Positions 53,637 to 62,822 of a DNA stretch of 64,000 bases are shown here, one piece after another. Source of the DNA: Treponema socranskii subsp. paredis ATCC 35535 (GTDB taxonomy: Bacteria; Spirochaetota; Spirochaetia; Treponematales; Treponemataceae); NCBI GenBank assembly GCA_000413015.1, contig KE332516.1, forward strand, positions 1-64,000, written 5' to 3'. Numbering within the stretch: the first letter of the stretch is position 1; each line of letters opens with the position of its first letter. The notes beneath the pieces were generated by a model. It did no database searches. It was not told the origin of the DNA and saw nothing but the letters and a program-made list of their open reading frames with translations. The translations under genes were made by a program, and so were the position numbers.

Positions 53637-56357
53637 CGCGCATATATATGTATTTTTTTATCGGTACTGCTTCTAGGCTGCACAAAAGCGAAAGTCGATC
53701 CTGCGCGTCAGGAGACGAAAATGAGATCGACGGCCGAAGCGGAGACGGCCGAAGAAATCCTACCGTTCCCCCGCTATAACAATACAAGCGCCGTATCATT
53801 CGAACGGCTCGATGCCGCCGACGGTGCCTTTCATACCGACGCTCACGCAGCGTATGTAAACGACACACTTACGTTCGTACCTTTTCCCGATCAGGGGATG
53901 AACTATGCTCGCACGGCTGTAGTCGGAAGCCGCGTATGCATGCTCTACCCCGAATCGGATTTCGATATCAATATATCGAACAGAGAAGCTTCGATCAAAA
54001 ACGAAAACGATATGCACGGCACTCCTGTTCCCTTTGCTTCTATCGTCAGGATATTCGGAGAAAAAATCATCAATGCCGATACGACGCAGCCGGATTACAC
54101 GCGCCGCACATTTCCGTTTCAAGACAATTACAATTGGTTTTATCCCGTAGAATGGCAGGGCAAAACGGGCTATGTATTCGGCGCCGACCTCTTCGGTCTC
54201 GACGATCCGCCCGAAAAAGACAGAATTTCCGCAGAGCTTTATCGAACGCATTCCGACTACGATGCGTTTTATCCCGTCGTTGGGTATACACCCCTCGGCG
54301 AAGAAGTCGCATCGGCGCTTGAAGCGAACAGAATCGCCTTTCAAAAAACACCGCTTCGGAAATATTACCGCCCGGATGATATGATTTCATTTTACCGCGA
54401 AATCGGCAGGCAGGATTCGTTTATCCCGCATTTTATATCGACGGATTTGATTGCGCATTCGCAGCATCTCATATTCGACAGAATGCTGCAATACACGGAA
54501 GAGTTCTCATTTATGCCGAAGCTGCTTTCGCTCACTCAAAACTGTATCGCTTCTCTTCAAGCGAATGCGGACGCCGATGCCGAAACGAAAAACAAAGCGA
54601 TCATGTATTTCCAAGTCGCCGAAGCGCTTCTCCGTACGGCGCCCGAAAGAATCGAAAAAAACATACGCTACGAAAAAACCGTAACATACGAAGAGCGCGA
54701 TGAAAATAAAATTCTTTCCGAGTACCCGAAAGAAGTCGTCGAAGATTACAAGCGCATAAAAAAAGCGGAAACGGAAGCGGGCTTCGGTTCGGCGCTGCCG
54801 CTTTCCGTATTTCCGAGCGTACGGGAAGACTTTTCGCAGTACAAAGCGCGCGGCCACTACACGAAAAACGGAGCGCTCGAAGCGTATTTTCGCGCACAGA
54901 TGTGGTACGGGCGCATTCACTTTTTGATCGCCCGTGAAAAGGTCGATTCGGGCGAGACTCTCGAAGCGGAAAAAGCCGCACTTTTTATAATCGATACGGT
55001 GCGGAAAAATGCGGCGCTCTATGATCAATGGGCTTCGCTTTTCAATCCGATCACCGACCTCATCGGTCTTTCGGACGATTTGAGTTTTTACGACGTGCTT
55101 CCGCTGTGGAAAGAGGCGCGCACATCCGATTTCGCATCGTGGTCGTCCGACAGAAAAAATATTATTAATTTTATGAAGCTGTGCCGGGAAAAACTCCGTC
55201 CTCCTGCGATCGGTTCCGAAAGCGCGCTTTACGGCAAATCAAACGATGAGACAGAGCCGCCTGCGGGCTGGAGACTTTTCGGTCAGCGATTTACGCTCGA
55301 CTCGGCAATTCATTACAGAGTTTCTTCTCCCCGCCTTCTGAAAATCGTCGGCGATACGATCTACGGCCGCACTATGGTAAGCGGTCTTGATATCATAAAA
55401 GCGTTCGGTTCCCGCTCTGCGGATCTGCTTTTGGAAAACGAATACAAAGAGCATGAAGCTATCAAGTTCCGCGAAACGCTTGATGCGATCGAACGCGAAA
55501 TCGATTCGTACGGCGACGACTATTGGAATAAAACTTATTATACGCAAGTGCTGCGTCAAATCAAGACGCTTGCACAATTTGAAAGCGGTGCGGGATTTTA
55601 TTTTACCGAAACACCGCTGTGGAATTTAAAATCGCTTATAACGGCTCACAGCGCGTGGGCGGAACTTCGGCACGATACGATTTTATATACCAAACAGTGC
55701 TATGCGGAAAAAGGCGGCGGCGACGATTTCGAACCGACGTTCAGAACCGAGCCGATTCCGCGCCCGACGCATTACATAGAACCGAATATTCCGTTTTGGA
55801 TCGCATCGCTCAATTCGGTACAAAAGCTGCGCTCGATGTACACGACTTACGATCTGCTCAACGCCGATGCGGAAATCGTGCTCAACGGTCTTTTGAAAAT
55901 GTATCAAAAGATACTCGCGATATGCAAAAAAGAAGCGGCGGACAAGCTGATAAGCGACGAAGAAAATCGATGGATACCCGTAATCGCCGCCGAACTCGAA
56001 AAATACGTTTTGGTTCACAACGGTTTCGACGCTGCATACACGAACGACGAAGACGCTTTTAAAATGGCATGCGTCGCCGATGTATTTACGGATGCGGAGT
56101 CGGGAACGGTTCTCGAAACGGGTATCGCATCTCCTTTGCGCATCTATGTCGCGCTCAACGACGGACAGGGCGGCAAGCGTATCGCAGTCGGCTATTGTTT
56201 CAGCTACGCGGAATTCGCCGTACCGATCAACAAACGTATGACCGATGAAGAGTGGAAAAAAATCGTATATCGGAAAGACGGAAATATCGAAGCGTATTAT
56301 CCGTTTTGGGAAAGAGGATGGATTATACCCGACGACGGCGTTTTTTCATATTATTAA
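53634..56357 (+). CDS. DUF3160 lipoprotein
   Basis: 907 aa from ATG 53634, giving a classic lipoprotein signal (YICIFLSVLLLGCTK). An SH3-like first part (residues 60-200, with WFYPVEWQGKTGYVFGADLF) precedes the DUF3160 domain. That domain has PHFISTDLIAHSQHLIFDRM, helical middle repeats, QRFTLDSAIHYRVSSPRLL and a late HYIEPNIPFWIASLNSVQKL. DUF3160 proteins are exported and of unknown function. The stop overlaps the start region of the Memo-family gene by 40 bp. Confidence 0.82.
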   Translation: MRAYICIFLSVLLLGCTKAKVDPARQETKMRSTAEAETAEEILPFPRYNNTSAVSFERLDAADGAFHTDAHAAYVNDTLTFVPFPDQGMNYARTAVVGSRVCMLYPESDFDINISNREASIKNENDMHGTPVPFASIVRIFGEKIINADTTQPDYTRRTFPFQDNYNWFYPVEWQGKTGYVFGADLFGLDDPPEKDRISAELYRTHSDYDAFYPVVGYTPLGEEVASALEANRIAFQKTPLRKYYRPDDMISFYREIGRQDSFIPHFISTDLIAHSQHLIFDRMLQYTEEFSFMPKLLSLTQNCIASLQANADADAETKNKAIMYFQVAEALLRTAPERIEKNIRYEKTVTYEERDENKILSEYPKEVVEDYKRIKKAETEAGFGSALPLSVFPSVREDFSQYKARGHYTKNGALEAYFRAQMWYGRIHFLIAREKVDSGETLEAEKAALFIIDTVRKNAALYDQWASLFNPITDLIGLSDDLSFYDVLPLWKEARTSDFASWSSDRKNIINFMKLCREKLRPPAIGSESALYGKSNDETEPPAGWRLFGQRFTLDSAIHYRVSSPRLLKIVGDTIYGRTMVSGLDIIKAFGSRSADLLLENEYKEHEAIKFRETLDAIEREIDSYGDDYWNKTYYTQVLRQIKTLAQFESGAGFYFTETPLWNLKSLITAHSAWAELRHDTILYTKQCYAEKGGGDDFEPTFRTEPIPRPTHYIEPNIPFWIASLNSVQKLRSMYTTYDLLNADAEIVLNGLLKMYQKILAICKKEAADKLISDEENRWIPVIAAELEKYVLVHNGFDAAYTNDEDAFKMACVADVFTDAESGTVLETGIASPLRIYVALNDGQGGKRIAVGYCFSYAEFAVPINKRMTDEEWKKIVYRKDGNIEAYYPFWERGWIIPDDGVFSYY

Positions 56358-57217
56358 GCGCACTCTTTGCCGCCGCATTATTAACAATATGTATGTGCGC
56401 TTTCCGTCTGAAGAGGAAACAGGCGGATGCGGTGCATTCCATACCGACGTGGGCATCAGAGCAGGATAGCGAACCGTATTCGATCGAACTTCCCTTCGAA
56501 GCGCTTCCGCCCTCCGATTCGTTTCCGTGGGCGGCAACCGTAAGCCACCACTTGCTCGCGCACGGACAAATCGACGCTCTCTTTCGCGAGATCGCCGCAA
56601 GGCGGAAGGTGCGGACGTTTTTTATCGTAAGCCCCTCGCATTGGAATCTTTCGACAAAACCGTGGTCGCTTGACGACGTTTCATGGAATGCAGGAGGCGG
56701 ACGCACGACAATGACCGAACGAAAGACGGAAGCCGCCCTCGCAAAGACGCTCGGCGTTTCATACGATGCGCAAGTGTTTCCGCTCGAACACGGCATCACG
56801 ACGCTCATCCCCTATATCGCGCGGTATTTTCCGAACGCCCGCGTCGCAGCCGTCGCCGTTGGCGGAGAGCCGCCCGTAAACCAAAGCGATGCCGAAAAAT
56901 TGACAAGTGCGCTCGCGCCCTACTTTACACGCCGAAACAGAAAACACAATTTTTTATTGATTTCGACCGACTTTTCTCATTTAAGCGGTATAAAAGAGAC
57001 CGCTCGCAAGGATGCGTCTTCGCGCGTCTTTTTCGATGCACCGTCGAAGAAGACGTGGATATACGCGGTGTGCGACAATCGACCCGGCATCTATGCGCTC
57101 GCACACCTCATCGACGAAGATACGAAATGCGCCCTTTTGTTTCACACGACATCGTACGAGCTTTCGGGAAAAGGCGAAGACGACATTACGAGTTATTATT
57201 TTTCGCTGTTTTATTAA
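56318..57217 (+). CDS. Memo-family protein (AmmeMemoRadiSam system protein B type)
   Basis: 299 aa from ATG 56318 behind GGGAAAGAGG, inside the end of the DUF3160 gene. An N-terminal membrane helix (FFILLSALFAAALLTICMCA) anchors the protein outside. The Memo domain shows FFIVSPSHWNL, VFPLEHGITTLIPYIARYFP and LLISTDFSHLSG, with the histidines that bind metal in the Memo/dioxygenase fold. Partners AMMECR1 and the radical SAM enzyme are not adjacent here. Function unknown. Confidence 0.82.
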   Translation: MDYTRRRRFFILLSALFAAALLTICMCAFRLKRKQADAVHSIPTWASEQDSEPYSIELPFEALPPSDSFPWAATVSHHLLAHGQIDALFREIAARRKVRTFFIVSPSHWNLSTKPWSLDDVSWNAGGGRTTMTERKTEAALAKTLGVSYDAQVFPLEHGITTLIPYIARYFPNARVAAVAVGGEPPVNQSDAEKLTSALAPYFTRRNRKHNFLLISTDFSHLSGIKETARKDASSRVFFDAPSKKTWIYAVCDNRPGIYALAHLIDEDTKCALLFHTTSYELSGKGEDDITSYYFSLFY

Positions 57218-57282
57218 AAGGGTAAATGGCGAGCTTGGAAAGTATCGGCTGATAAAGCTGCGCTTACGGCGATACTTCGCCC

Positions 57283-57303
57283 GCTTATAAGCCTGCAAGC
57301 GCA
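57283..57303. repeat. 21-bp repeat copy 1
   Basis: GCTTATAAGCCTGCAAGCGC plus one base, repeated with one mismatch at 61606-61626. An imperfect hairpin (AAGTATCG and CGATACTT, 57240-57277) lies just before it. Confidence 0.4.
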
Positions 57304-57318
57304 GCGGAAACCGCGCCC

Positions 57319-58575
57319 CTACTCCAGCGCGTGAAGGCGTTCGAGCAGCGTCGGGTGCGAATAGGTAAACGCGCTGTAGATTTTCGCCGTCCGCACTTCG
57401 CCGTTGTTTTCCCGATTCAATGCGATGAGCGCGGACGAAAGCGGTTTTCCCGATCCGCACAATTTCTTTGCGTACGCGTCGGCTTCGTATTCGTCTTTTC
57501 GCGAAAAGAAATTGGAAACAAGCCGAACGAAGATGCCGTAGCAGCCGAAAACTTCCGACAACAAAAAGAGTGCGATGAATTTCATGTACGGAAGCGCCGC
57601 ATCATAGGAAAAACCGAATCCGCTGTAAAGCGCTTCGCATGAAGCAAGTCGGGCGGCGGCAAAGAGGACGATGTACACGAGAGGGATCGTGACGGCAAAA
57701 CGCTTTACGATGTGATGTTTTTTATAGTGGCCGAGTTCGTGCGCGAGGACGGCGCCGACTTCATCGACCGAAAGCTGTTCGACGAGCGTATCGTAAAGAA
57801 CGACGCGCTTCGTCTTTCCGAAGCCCGTAAAATACGCGTTTGAATGTTTGCTGCGCTTCGACGCATCCATGATAAAAACTCCGCTTGATTTGAATCCCGT
57901 ACGCTCCATAAAATCGGAGATACGCGACTTGAGTTCTCCCTCTCCGAGAGGAGTAAATTTATTAAAAAGAGGAGCGATGAGGCGCGGATAGATAAACGAC
58001 ATGAGAAGCGAAAACGCGACGTAAACGCTTGCAAGCACGAAGGGCCATGCGCTCACGTGTTCGAAGATCGCCGTCATCGCCGAAAGTAAAAGCGCCGACA
58101 CGACGAGAGCGACGGCAAAAGATTTGAGCTTATCCGCGATCCAAAGCCGTACCGTCATCGAAGAAAAACCGAAGCGCTTTTCGATGACGAACTCTTCATA
58201 CCATTCGAACGGGAGCGACAAGACTGCGGACGGAATCGATACCGTAAGCGCGAAGATGAGCGTCAGCGCATACGGATTATCGGATACGGACTTAAGCGCG
58301 CGGAAGACACAGGGATAAAAGCCCGAAAGCAATAAAACCGCGCCGAGCGCCGTCGATGCGCCGTATTCGAAAACCCAAAGACGATAGCGCGCATCTTTAT
58401 ACGCACAGGTTTTTTCCGCATCACGCGGCGTGATATACGGCGCAAGTTCCAGAGGTATGTCGCGTCCGTATTTTTTTCGAAACACGTATTGGAGTCTCTC
58501 AATAAAATTATGTAATAAAAACGAAAGAAAAGTTCCGACACAATAAAGTACGACAAAAAGGTTTGAAAATTGCAT
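57319..58575 (-). CDS. M48-family zinc metalloprotease (Ste24/CAAX protease 1 type)
   Basis: 418 aa from ATG 58575. Several membrane helices surround the catalytic motif VGAVLAHELGHYKKHH (HExxH) and the third ligand region RKDEYEADAYAKKL. The layout (N-terminal helices, FEWYEEFVIEKRFGFSSMTV, C-terminal SHPTLLERLHALE) fits Ste24-type inner-membrane proteases. In bacteria they take part in membrane-protein quality control. The start has no Shine-Dalgarno and lies six bases after TATACT (58587-58582), with TTGCGT 17 bp upstream, so a leaderless mRNA is likely. Confidence 0.92.
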   Translation of the reverse strand: MQFSNLFVVLYCVGTFLSFLLHNFIERLQYVFRKKYGRDIPLELAPYITPRDAEKTCAYKDARYRLWVFEYGASTALGAVLLLSGFYPCVFRALKSVSDNPYALTLIFALTVSIPSAVLSLPFEWYEEFVIEKRFGFSSMTVRLWIADKLKSFAVALVVSALLLSAMTAIFEHVSAWPFVLASVYVAFSLLMSFIYPRLIAPLFNKFTPLGEGELKSRISDFMERTGFKSSGVFIMDASKRSKHSNAYFTGFGKTKRVVLYDTLVEQLSVDEVGAVLAHELGHYKKHHIVKRFAVTIPLVYIVLFAAARLASCEALYSGFGFSYDAALPYMKFIALFLLSEVFGCYGIFVRLVSNFFSRKDEYEADAYAKKLCGSGKPLSSALIALNRENNGEVRTAKIYSAFTYSHPTLLERLHALE

Positions 58576-58581
58576 GGCACG

Positions 58582-58610
58582 AGTATAACGTTTTTTCCGT
58601 CCATACGCAA
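58582..58610 (-). promoter_or_regulatory. Promoter of the M48 protease gene, probably leaderless
   Basis: TTGCGT (58610-58605), 17-bp spacer, TATACT (58587-58582), then six bases to the ATG at 58575. Confidence 0.6.
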
Positions 58611-58768
58611 AGGGCGATTTTTCCCGTCGGTAAACGCGCAGCATATAAAATCGAAACGGTATTGCAATTATTATTTTGCCTGTTTACCGTCTTTCAAGCG
58701 ATGTATTTTTTTCCGTTATTTTATTATACTGAATGTGCTGTCGCAGTTTTTAATAACGGAGGTTTCGT

Positions 58769-59584
58769 ATGGGACTTGACGAAAGAATTACGCTTAACAA
58801 CGGCATCCTCATGCCGAAGTTCGGACTCGGCGTTTACAAAGCGGGAGACGCGACGATTCGTGCGGTACGGACGGCTCTCGAATGCGGTTATCGTCTCATC
58901 GATACGGCGGCCTTTTACAATAACGAAACGCAAGTCGGCAAAGCGATCCGCGAAAGCGGCGTGCCGCGCGAAGAAGTTTTTGTAACGACAAAGATGTGGA
59001 ATCAGGATCAGAGAGACAACCGGCAGGAAGATGCGTTCCACGAAAGTCTCAACAAACTCAAACTCGATTATATCGATCTGTATTTGATTCACTGGCCGGT
59101 GCCGGGTAAATTTATCGACACTTGGAAATACATGGAAGACTTTCTCGCGTCGGGAAAAGTGCGGGCGATCGGCGTAAGTAATTTTTTGGAACACCATCTC
59201 GAAGAACTCGCCGCCGTCTCCAACGTCGTTCCGGCAGTCGATCAATTCGAATGTCATCCGTTTTTGACTCGAGAAAGTCTACGCGAATACTGTGCGCTTC
59301 ATTCGATTGTTCCCGAAGCGTGGAGTCCGCTCGGCCGCGGTATCGTACTCGAAAGCAGGACGATCGCTGAAATTGCCAAAGCGCATAAAAAAAGCGCGGC
59401 GCAGGTGACGCTCCGCTGGGATTATCAAAACGGCATCATTACGATCCCGAAATCCGTCGATCCGAAACGCATCAAAGAAAACGCGGACATCTTCGATTTC
59501 AGTCTCACCGAAGATGAAATGGAAAAGATAAGCGATTTGGATACGGGCATCGCAAAACAGGATCCCGATAATTTCGACTTTTAA
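58769..59584 (+). CDS. Aldo/keto reductase
   Basis: 271 aa with GGAGG before the ATG. The catalytic tetrad is visible: Asp in RLIDTAAFYNNE, Tyr in the same motif, Lys in VFVTTKMWNQ and His in LYLIHWPVPG. The NADPH-binding end reads IITIPKSVDPKRIKENADIF. Reduces aldehydes or ketones such as methylglyoxal or keto sugars; substrate unknown. It converges with the SDR gene. Confidence 0.93.
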   Translation: MGLDERITLNNGILMPKFGLGVYKAGDATIRAVRTALECGYRLIDTAAFYNNETQVGKAIRESGVPREEVFVTTKMWNQDQRDNRQEDAFHESLNKLKLDYIDLYLIHWPVPGKFIDTWKYMEDFLASGKVRAIGVSNFLEHHLEELAAVSNVVPAVDQFECHPFLTRESLREYCALHSIVPEAWSPLGRGIVLESRTIAEIAKAHKKSAAQVTLRWDYQNGIITIPKSVDPKRIKENADIFDFSLTEDEMEKISDLDTGIAKQDPDNFDF

Positions 59585-59610
59585 CGGCACGAATGTCGCG
59601 GCGGCCTCTT

Positions 59611-60447
59611 TTATAACAGCCGCCAAAGTTCCCACAGCGCCTGCATGATCCCTCGCGGTATAATCTTTGCAATAAGGCGGTGCAGAGTACTGACAACTCC
59701 GGTCGTTACGACAGGCAAGTTTAAAGCGCTTGCCCAAAGAGAAAGGCGCGCGGCGAATACTGGATCGTCGCCGAAACGAAAATTACGAATCGAATGAGAA
59801 GAAGGAATACCGCTCGTTTCCGCGTTTTTAATAAATTCCGTTTTTTTCATCCAATAGGGACACACCGCCGTCACTCGGATGCCGCGCGTAAAGAGCTCCC
59901 AGTGAAGCGCGCGCGACCAGCTCAACACGAACGCTTTCGTCGCCGCATATACGGCGAGGTGCTGAAACGGCTGAAACGCGGACGTACTCGAAATATTGAT
60001 AATTCTTGCGCCCCTCTTCATATACGGTAAAACGGTATTCGCCGCATTGACGAATGCCGTGCAGTTGAGCGCAATCATGCGCTCATTGTCTTCACGCTCT
60101 ATATCGCAGTAATTGCCGATTTTGCCTACGCCTGCGCAGTTTACGAGAAAAGCGACCGTCATGCCGTCCCCGCCTTTTTTTTCGTCTGCGGATGAGAGAT
60201 CGTACGAGGGCACTCGCTCTGCTTTCGCTTTGAGAGCGTTTTCCAGTCTGTCGATACTCGCAGGCTTTGTCAAATCGAGCGGAAGAATATTCGTCCTATG
60301 TTCGAGGGACGAAGAAAGTTCAAGCAATTTGTCTTCTCGCCGTGCGATGAGCCAAATCTCATCGATGTCTTTCCGTCCGTCTATGAGTTTCGCATAGATG
60401 CTTCCGAGACCGCTCGAAGCGCCCGTTATCACTGCAATCTTTATCAT
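59611..60447 (-). CDS. Short-chain dehydrogenase/reductase
   Basis: 278 aa. Rossmann motif VITGASSGLGSIYA, NCAG (LVNCAGVGKIG), catalytic Ser and Tyr-x-x-x-Lys (INISSTSAF, VYAATKAFVLSW). The C-terminus is hydrophobic (ALNLPVVTTGVVSTLHRLIA, GIMQALWELWRLL), hinting at membrane association, as in reductases acting on lipid-like substrates. No operon partner. Confidence 0.9.
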   Translation of the reverse strand: MIKIAVITGASSGLGSIYAKLIDGRKDIDEIWLIARREDKLLELSSSLEHRTNILPLDLTKPASIDRLENALKAKAERVPSYDLSSADEKKGGDGMTVAFLVNCAGVGKIGNYCDIEREDNERMIALNCTAFVNAANTVLPYMKRGARIINISSTSAFQPFQHLAVYAATKAFVLSWSRALHWELFTRGIRVTAVCPYWMKKTEFIKNAETSGIPSSHSIRNFRFGDDPVFAARLSLWASALNLPVVTTGVVSTLHRLIAKIIPRGIMQALWELWRLL

Positions 60448-60591
60448 TGTAGGGGAATAATAAGACGCTTCCCCTTTTCCGTCAATACGGTAGAGCTATG
60501 TTTTCATGCCGATACCGATCGCCGCGCCGCCCTCACTTTCGTTCATCGATTTTATTCCGCACACACTGCCGACACACGTTGTCATGCGCGC

Positions 60592-60631
60592 TTGTAGAGC
60601 CGCATACAATTTGTTAAAATTATTTATTATG
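60592..60631 (+). promoter_or_regulatory. CDF transporter promoter, probably leaderless
   Basis: TTGTAG (60592-60597), 17-bp spacer, TAAAAT (60615-60620), then eight bases to ATG 60629. No Shine-Dalgarno. Confidence 0.55.
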
Positions 60632-61573
60632 GAATTAAATACGGCGGACAGAAATGAAAGACATATCGTTCTCATGCGGAGGGCGGGATATATCGCGCTT
60701 TTCGGAAATCTTGCGCTCGCATGCGTAAAGATTTTTCTTTCGAAAGTTTCGGGAAGTCTTGCCGTTATGGGCGACGGCATCGATTCGCTCACCGACGTCG
60801 CGATCGCGCTTATGACGCTCATCGTAAGCACTATCGTTTCGCGGCCGGGCGACAAAGAGCATCCGTGGGGACACGGCAGGGCGGAAACGACGGCGACGAT
60901 GGCTCTGTCCTTCGTCATCTTTTTTGCCGGCACGCAGCTCGCCCTTTCGTCCGTAGGCTCTCTTATCAGGCACTCGTACAAAAACGAAGTGAGCCCTGCG
61001 GCACTCGCTGCAGCCGCACTGTCGATCACGGGAAAAGCGATACTCGCCGTAACGCAGTATACGCTCGGGAAAAAAAGCGGCAGCGCCATAATCAAAGCGA
61101 ACGCACAGAATATGAAAAGCGATATCGTCATGTCTTCGGGTGTGCTTTTAGGCATAGGAGCTGCGCGGCTTTTCCGCTGCCCTTCACTCGATCCCGTCAC
61201 CGCCCTCCTCGTAAGCGCATGGGTTATTAAAAATGCGATAGCAATCTTTTCGGATATGAATACCGAACTCATGGACGGAAACACCGACCGCGAAATATAC
61301 AAGCGCCTTTTCGACGCCGCATCTTCCGTAAAAGGAGTGTCGCATCCGCACCGAGCGCGGATCAGAAAAATCGCTTCGCATTGGGATATCGACTTGGATA
61401 TAGAAGTGGCGGCCGATATGAGCGTGTCTGCCGCTCATGAAATCGCCTGTCAAGTGGAAAGCGCCGTCCGATGCGCCATCCCCGACGTATACGACATCAT
61501 GGTACACGTGGAACCCGCAGGACTGAACGATGAAAACGAACAGTACGGGCTTGACGAAAACGACGTAAGATAA
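60629..61573 (+). CDS. Cation diffusion facilitator transporter
   Basis: 314 aa from ATG 60629; a longer frame starting at 60506 would run through the promoter. Membrane helices with the metal-site motif VMGDGIDSLTDVAIA and the loop HPWGHGRAETTATM are typical. The second site lies in QNMKSDIVMSSGV. The C-terminal cytoplasmic domain has IASHWDIDLDIEVAADMSV. It exports zinc, iron or manganese in exchange for protons. Confidence 0.92.
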   Translation: MELNTADRNERHIVLMRRAGYIALFGNLALACVKIFLSKVSGSLAVMGDGIDSLTDVAIALMTLIVSTIVSRPGDKEHPWGHGRAETTATMALSFVIFFAGTQLALSSVGSLIRHSYKNEVSPAALAAAALSITGKAILAVTQYTLGKKSGSAIIKANAQNMKSDIVMSSGVLLGIGAARLFRCPSLDPVTALLVSAWVIKNAIAIFSDMNTELMDGNTDREIYKRLFDAASSVKGVSHPHRARIRKIASHWDIDLDIEVAADMSVSAAHEIACQVESAVRCAIPDVYDIMVHVEPAGLNDENEQYGLDENDVR

Positions 61574-61757
61574 CGGATGCGCGAAAAAAACTGTACACGG
61601 CGGAGGCTTATAAGTCTGCAAGCGCAAGGAGACTGATAAAACCATGCTTTCTTTCGTCGAAAATGACCGTCATACAATGGTCTGCAGACGTATGCGAACG
61701 CCGCTTCCGCAAGCAGAACGCACAAAGTCGCACGTGAAGTGCGGAGAGGGAGCAAGG
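61574..61757. other. Intergenic region with 21-bp repeat copy 2
   Basis: 184 bp. It holds the second copy of GCTTATAAG-Y-CTGCAAGCGCA (61606-61626). No gene seen; it separates two convergent genes, but I see no strong terminator. Confidence 0.4.
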
Positions 61758-62648
61758 CTACAGCTTTTCGATTTCCGCTTCGGTGAGACCGGTTGCTTTG
61801 GCTATGTTTGCGACCGACAATCCCAAACCGAGTAAATTCTTCGCCGTTTCAATCGCTTTTTGATATGAGCCTTCGGAAATGCCCTGTGTAACCCCAAGAG
61901 AAAAACCTTTTGCTTCGCCTTCCTGTAACGCTTCCTCCCGCTGCACGGCTATGTCCACATCGTAATCGTATTCGGCAATTAACATGTTCATCACCTCCCG
62001 ACTTTTTCTTTGTAAATACTCCCGCAGGATGTCGTTTTGTATGCACTCTTTGATCGCGTTCTTAAAGCCGTTTTCACTGTCGAGCTTGGTATGTTTCCGC
62101 ACCGCTTCGATGAACAGCGTGTATTCTTCAAGCGGTTTACACGTACGTAAGATTCTGCTTCCCTTATTATAATTGATATTCGTCACGCTGACAACGAGTT
62201 CGAGGCTCGGTTTTTCGGGTGTCGTTATAAAAGCGTCGGACAGACGGAGCGTTGCGGTTTCGGGGTAATCTTCTTCGCCGTTGTAAAATACGTAAAATTC
62301 CGGCGTAGGGATTTTTTTCAGGTGCTTGAGATAACGGTCACGCGGGTTTTGTATGCGTTCATAAAGCCGAGCGGCATACTGCAAAAAGCGCAGCGGCATA
62401 TTGGCGTTCACAGTCGATTGGTGTTCAACGAGTACAATGATTTTCCCGTCGACGAGGCAGGCGACATCGTTGCAAAAGGCCATATACATCACCTGTTCGA
62501 GACGGAGCGGTTCGAGTTCCGTCGTTTCGTCGAGGCAAGTACCATGGAGCGCGTTGTAGAGCGAAAGAAAGTTCGCTTTCGCGTTTTTATCTTCGCCGAA
62601 AAAATCGACAAAGACCGAATCCTTATACCGGCGATTATGCTTTGCCAT
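61758..62648 (-). CDS. Rpn-family recombination-promoting nuclease / putative transposase
   Basis: 296 aa from ATG 62648 with GAGAGG upstream. The PD-(D/E)XK core is visible: YKDSVFVDFFGEDKN, then ACLVDGKIIVLVEHQST with the Asp and the Glu-x-Gln of the Rpn nucleases, and LRFLQYAARLYER. The C-terminus is a short repetitive helix region (LLGLGLSVANIAKATGLTEA). Such genes are abundant in treponemes and promote RecA-independent recombination in E. coli. Its leader folds into a long hairpin next to the ribosome site. Confidence 0.88.
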   Translation of the reverse strand: MAKHNRRYKDSVFVDFFGEDKNAKANFLSLYNALHGTCLDETTELEPLRLEQVMYMAFCNDVACLVDGKIIVLVEHQSTVNANMPLRFLQYAARLYERIQNPRDRYLKHLKKIPTPEFYVFYNGEEDYPETATLRLSDAFITTPEKPSLELVVSVTNINYNKGSRILRTCKPLEEYTLFIEAVRKHTKLDSENGFKNAIKECIQNDILREYLQRKSREVMNMLIAEYDYDVDIAVQREEALQEGEAKGFSLGVTQGISEGSYQKAIETAKNLLGLGLSVANIAKATGLTEAEIEKL

Positions 62649-62658
62649 AAAACCTCTC

Positions 62659-62723
62659 AAAAAACTTTTGCAGGTACTTGCAGCGAAGCTTCAAGCAAGG
62701 TGTAACTTCCGAAAAAGTTTTTT
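62659..62723. repeat. Hairpin leader containing the 50-bp repeat, copy 2
   Basis: Perfect 11-bp arms AAAAAACTTTT (62659-62669) and AAAAGTTTTTT (62713-62723) enclose the 50-bp repeat (62668-62717). An inner CTTGC/GCAAG stem surrounds GAAGCTTC. In the nuclease mRNA the hairpin ends a few bases before GAGAGG. Confidence 0.65.
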
Positions 62724-62724
62724 C

Positions 62725-62816
62725 TGTGCGCGCGAGCGCACACGTTCAATCGGCGAGTTTGCAACGCAAACTCGAGATAAAAAGCGGAGGCGCTATTTCA
62801 GCCGATGCTTTTTATC
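62725..62816. repeat. Chain of three perfect hairpins
   Basis: Arms TGTGCGC/GCGCACA (62725-62742), CGAGTTTGC/GCAAACTCG (62754-62774) and GATAAAAAGC/GCTTTTTATC (62776-62816). They follow each other without a gene and fill the space between the nuclease leader and element copy 2. Confidence 0.6.
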
Positions 62817-62822
62817 GACCTC

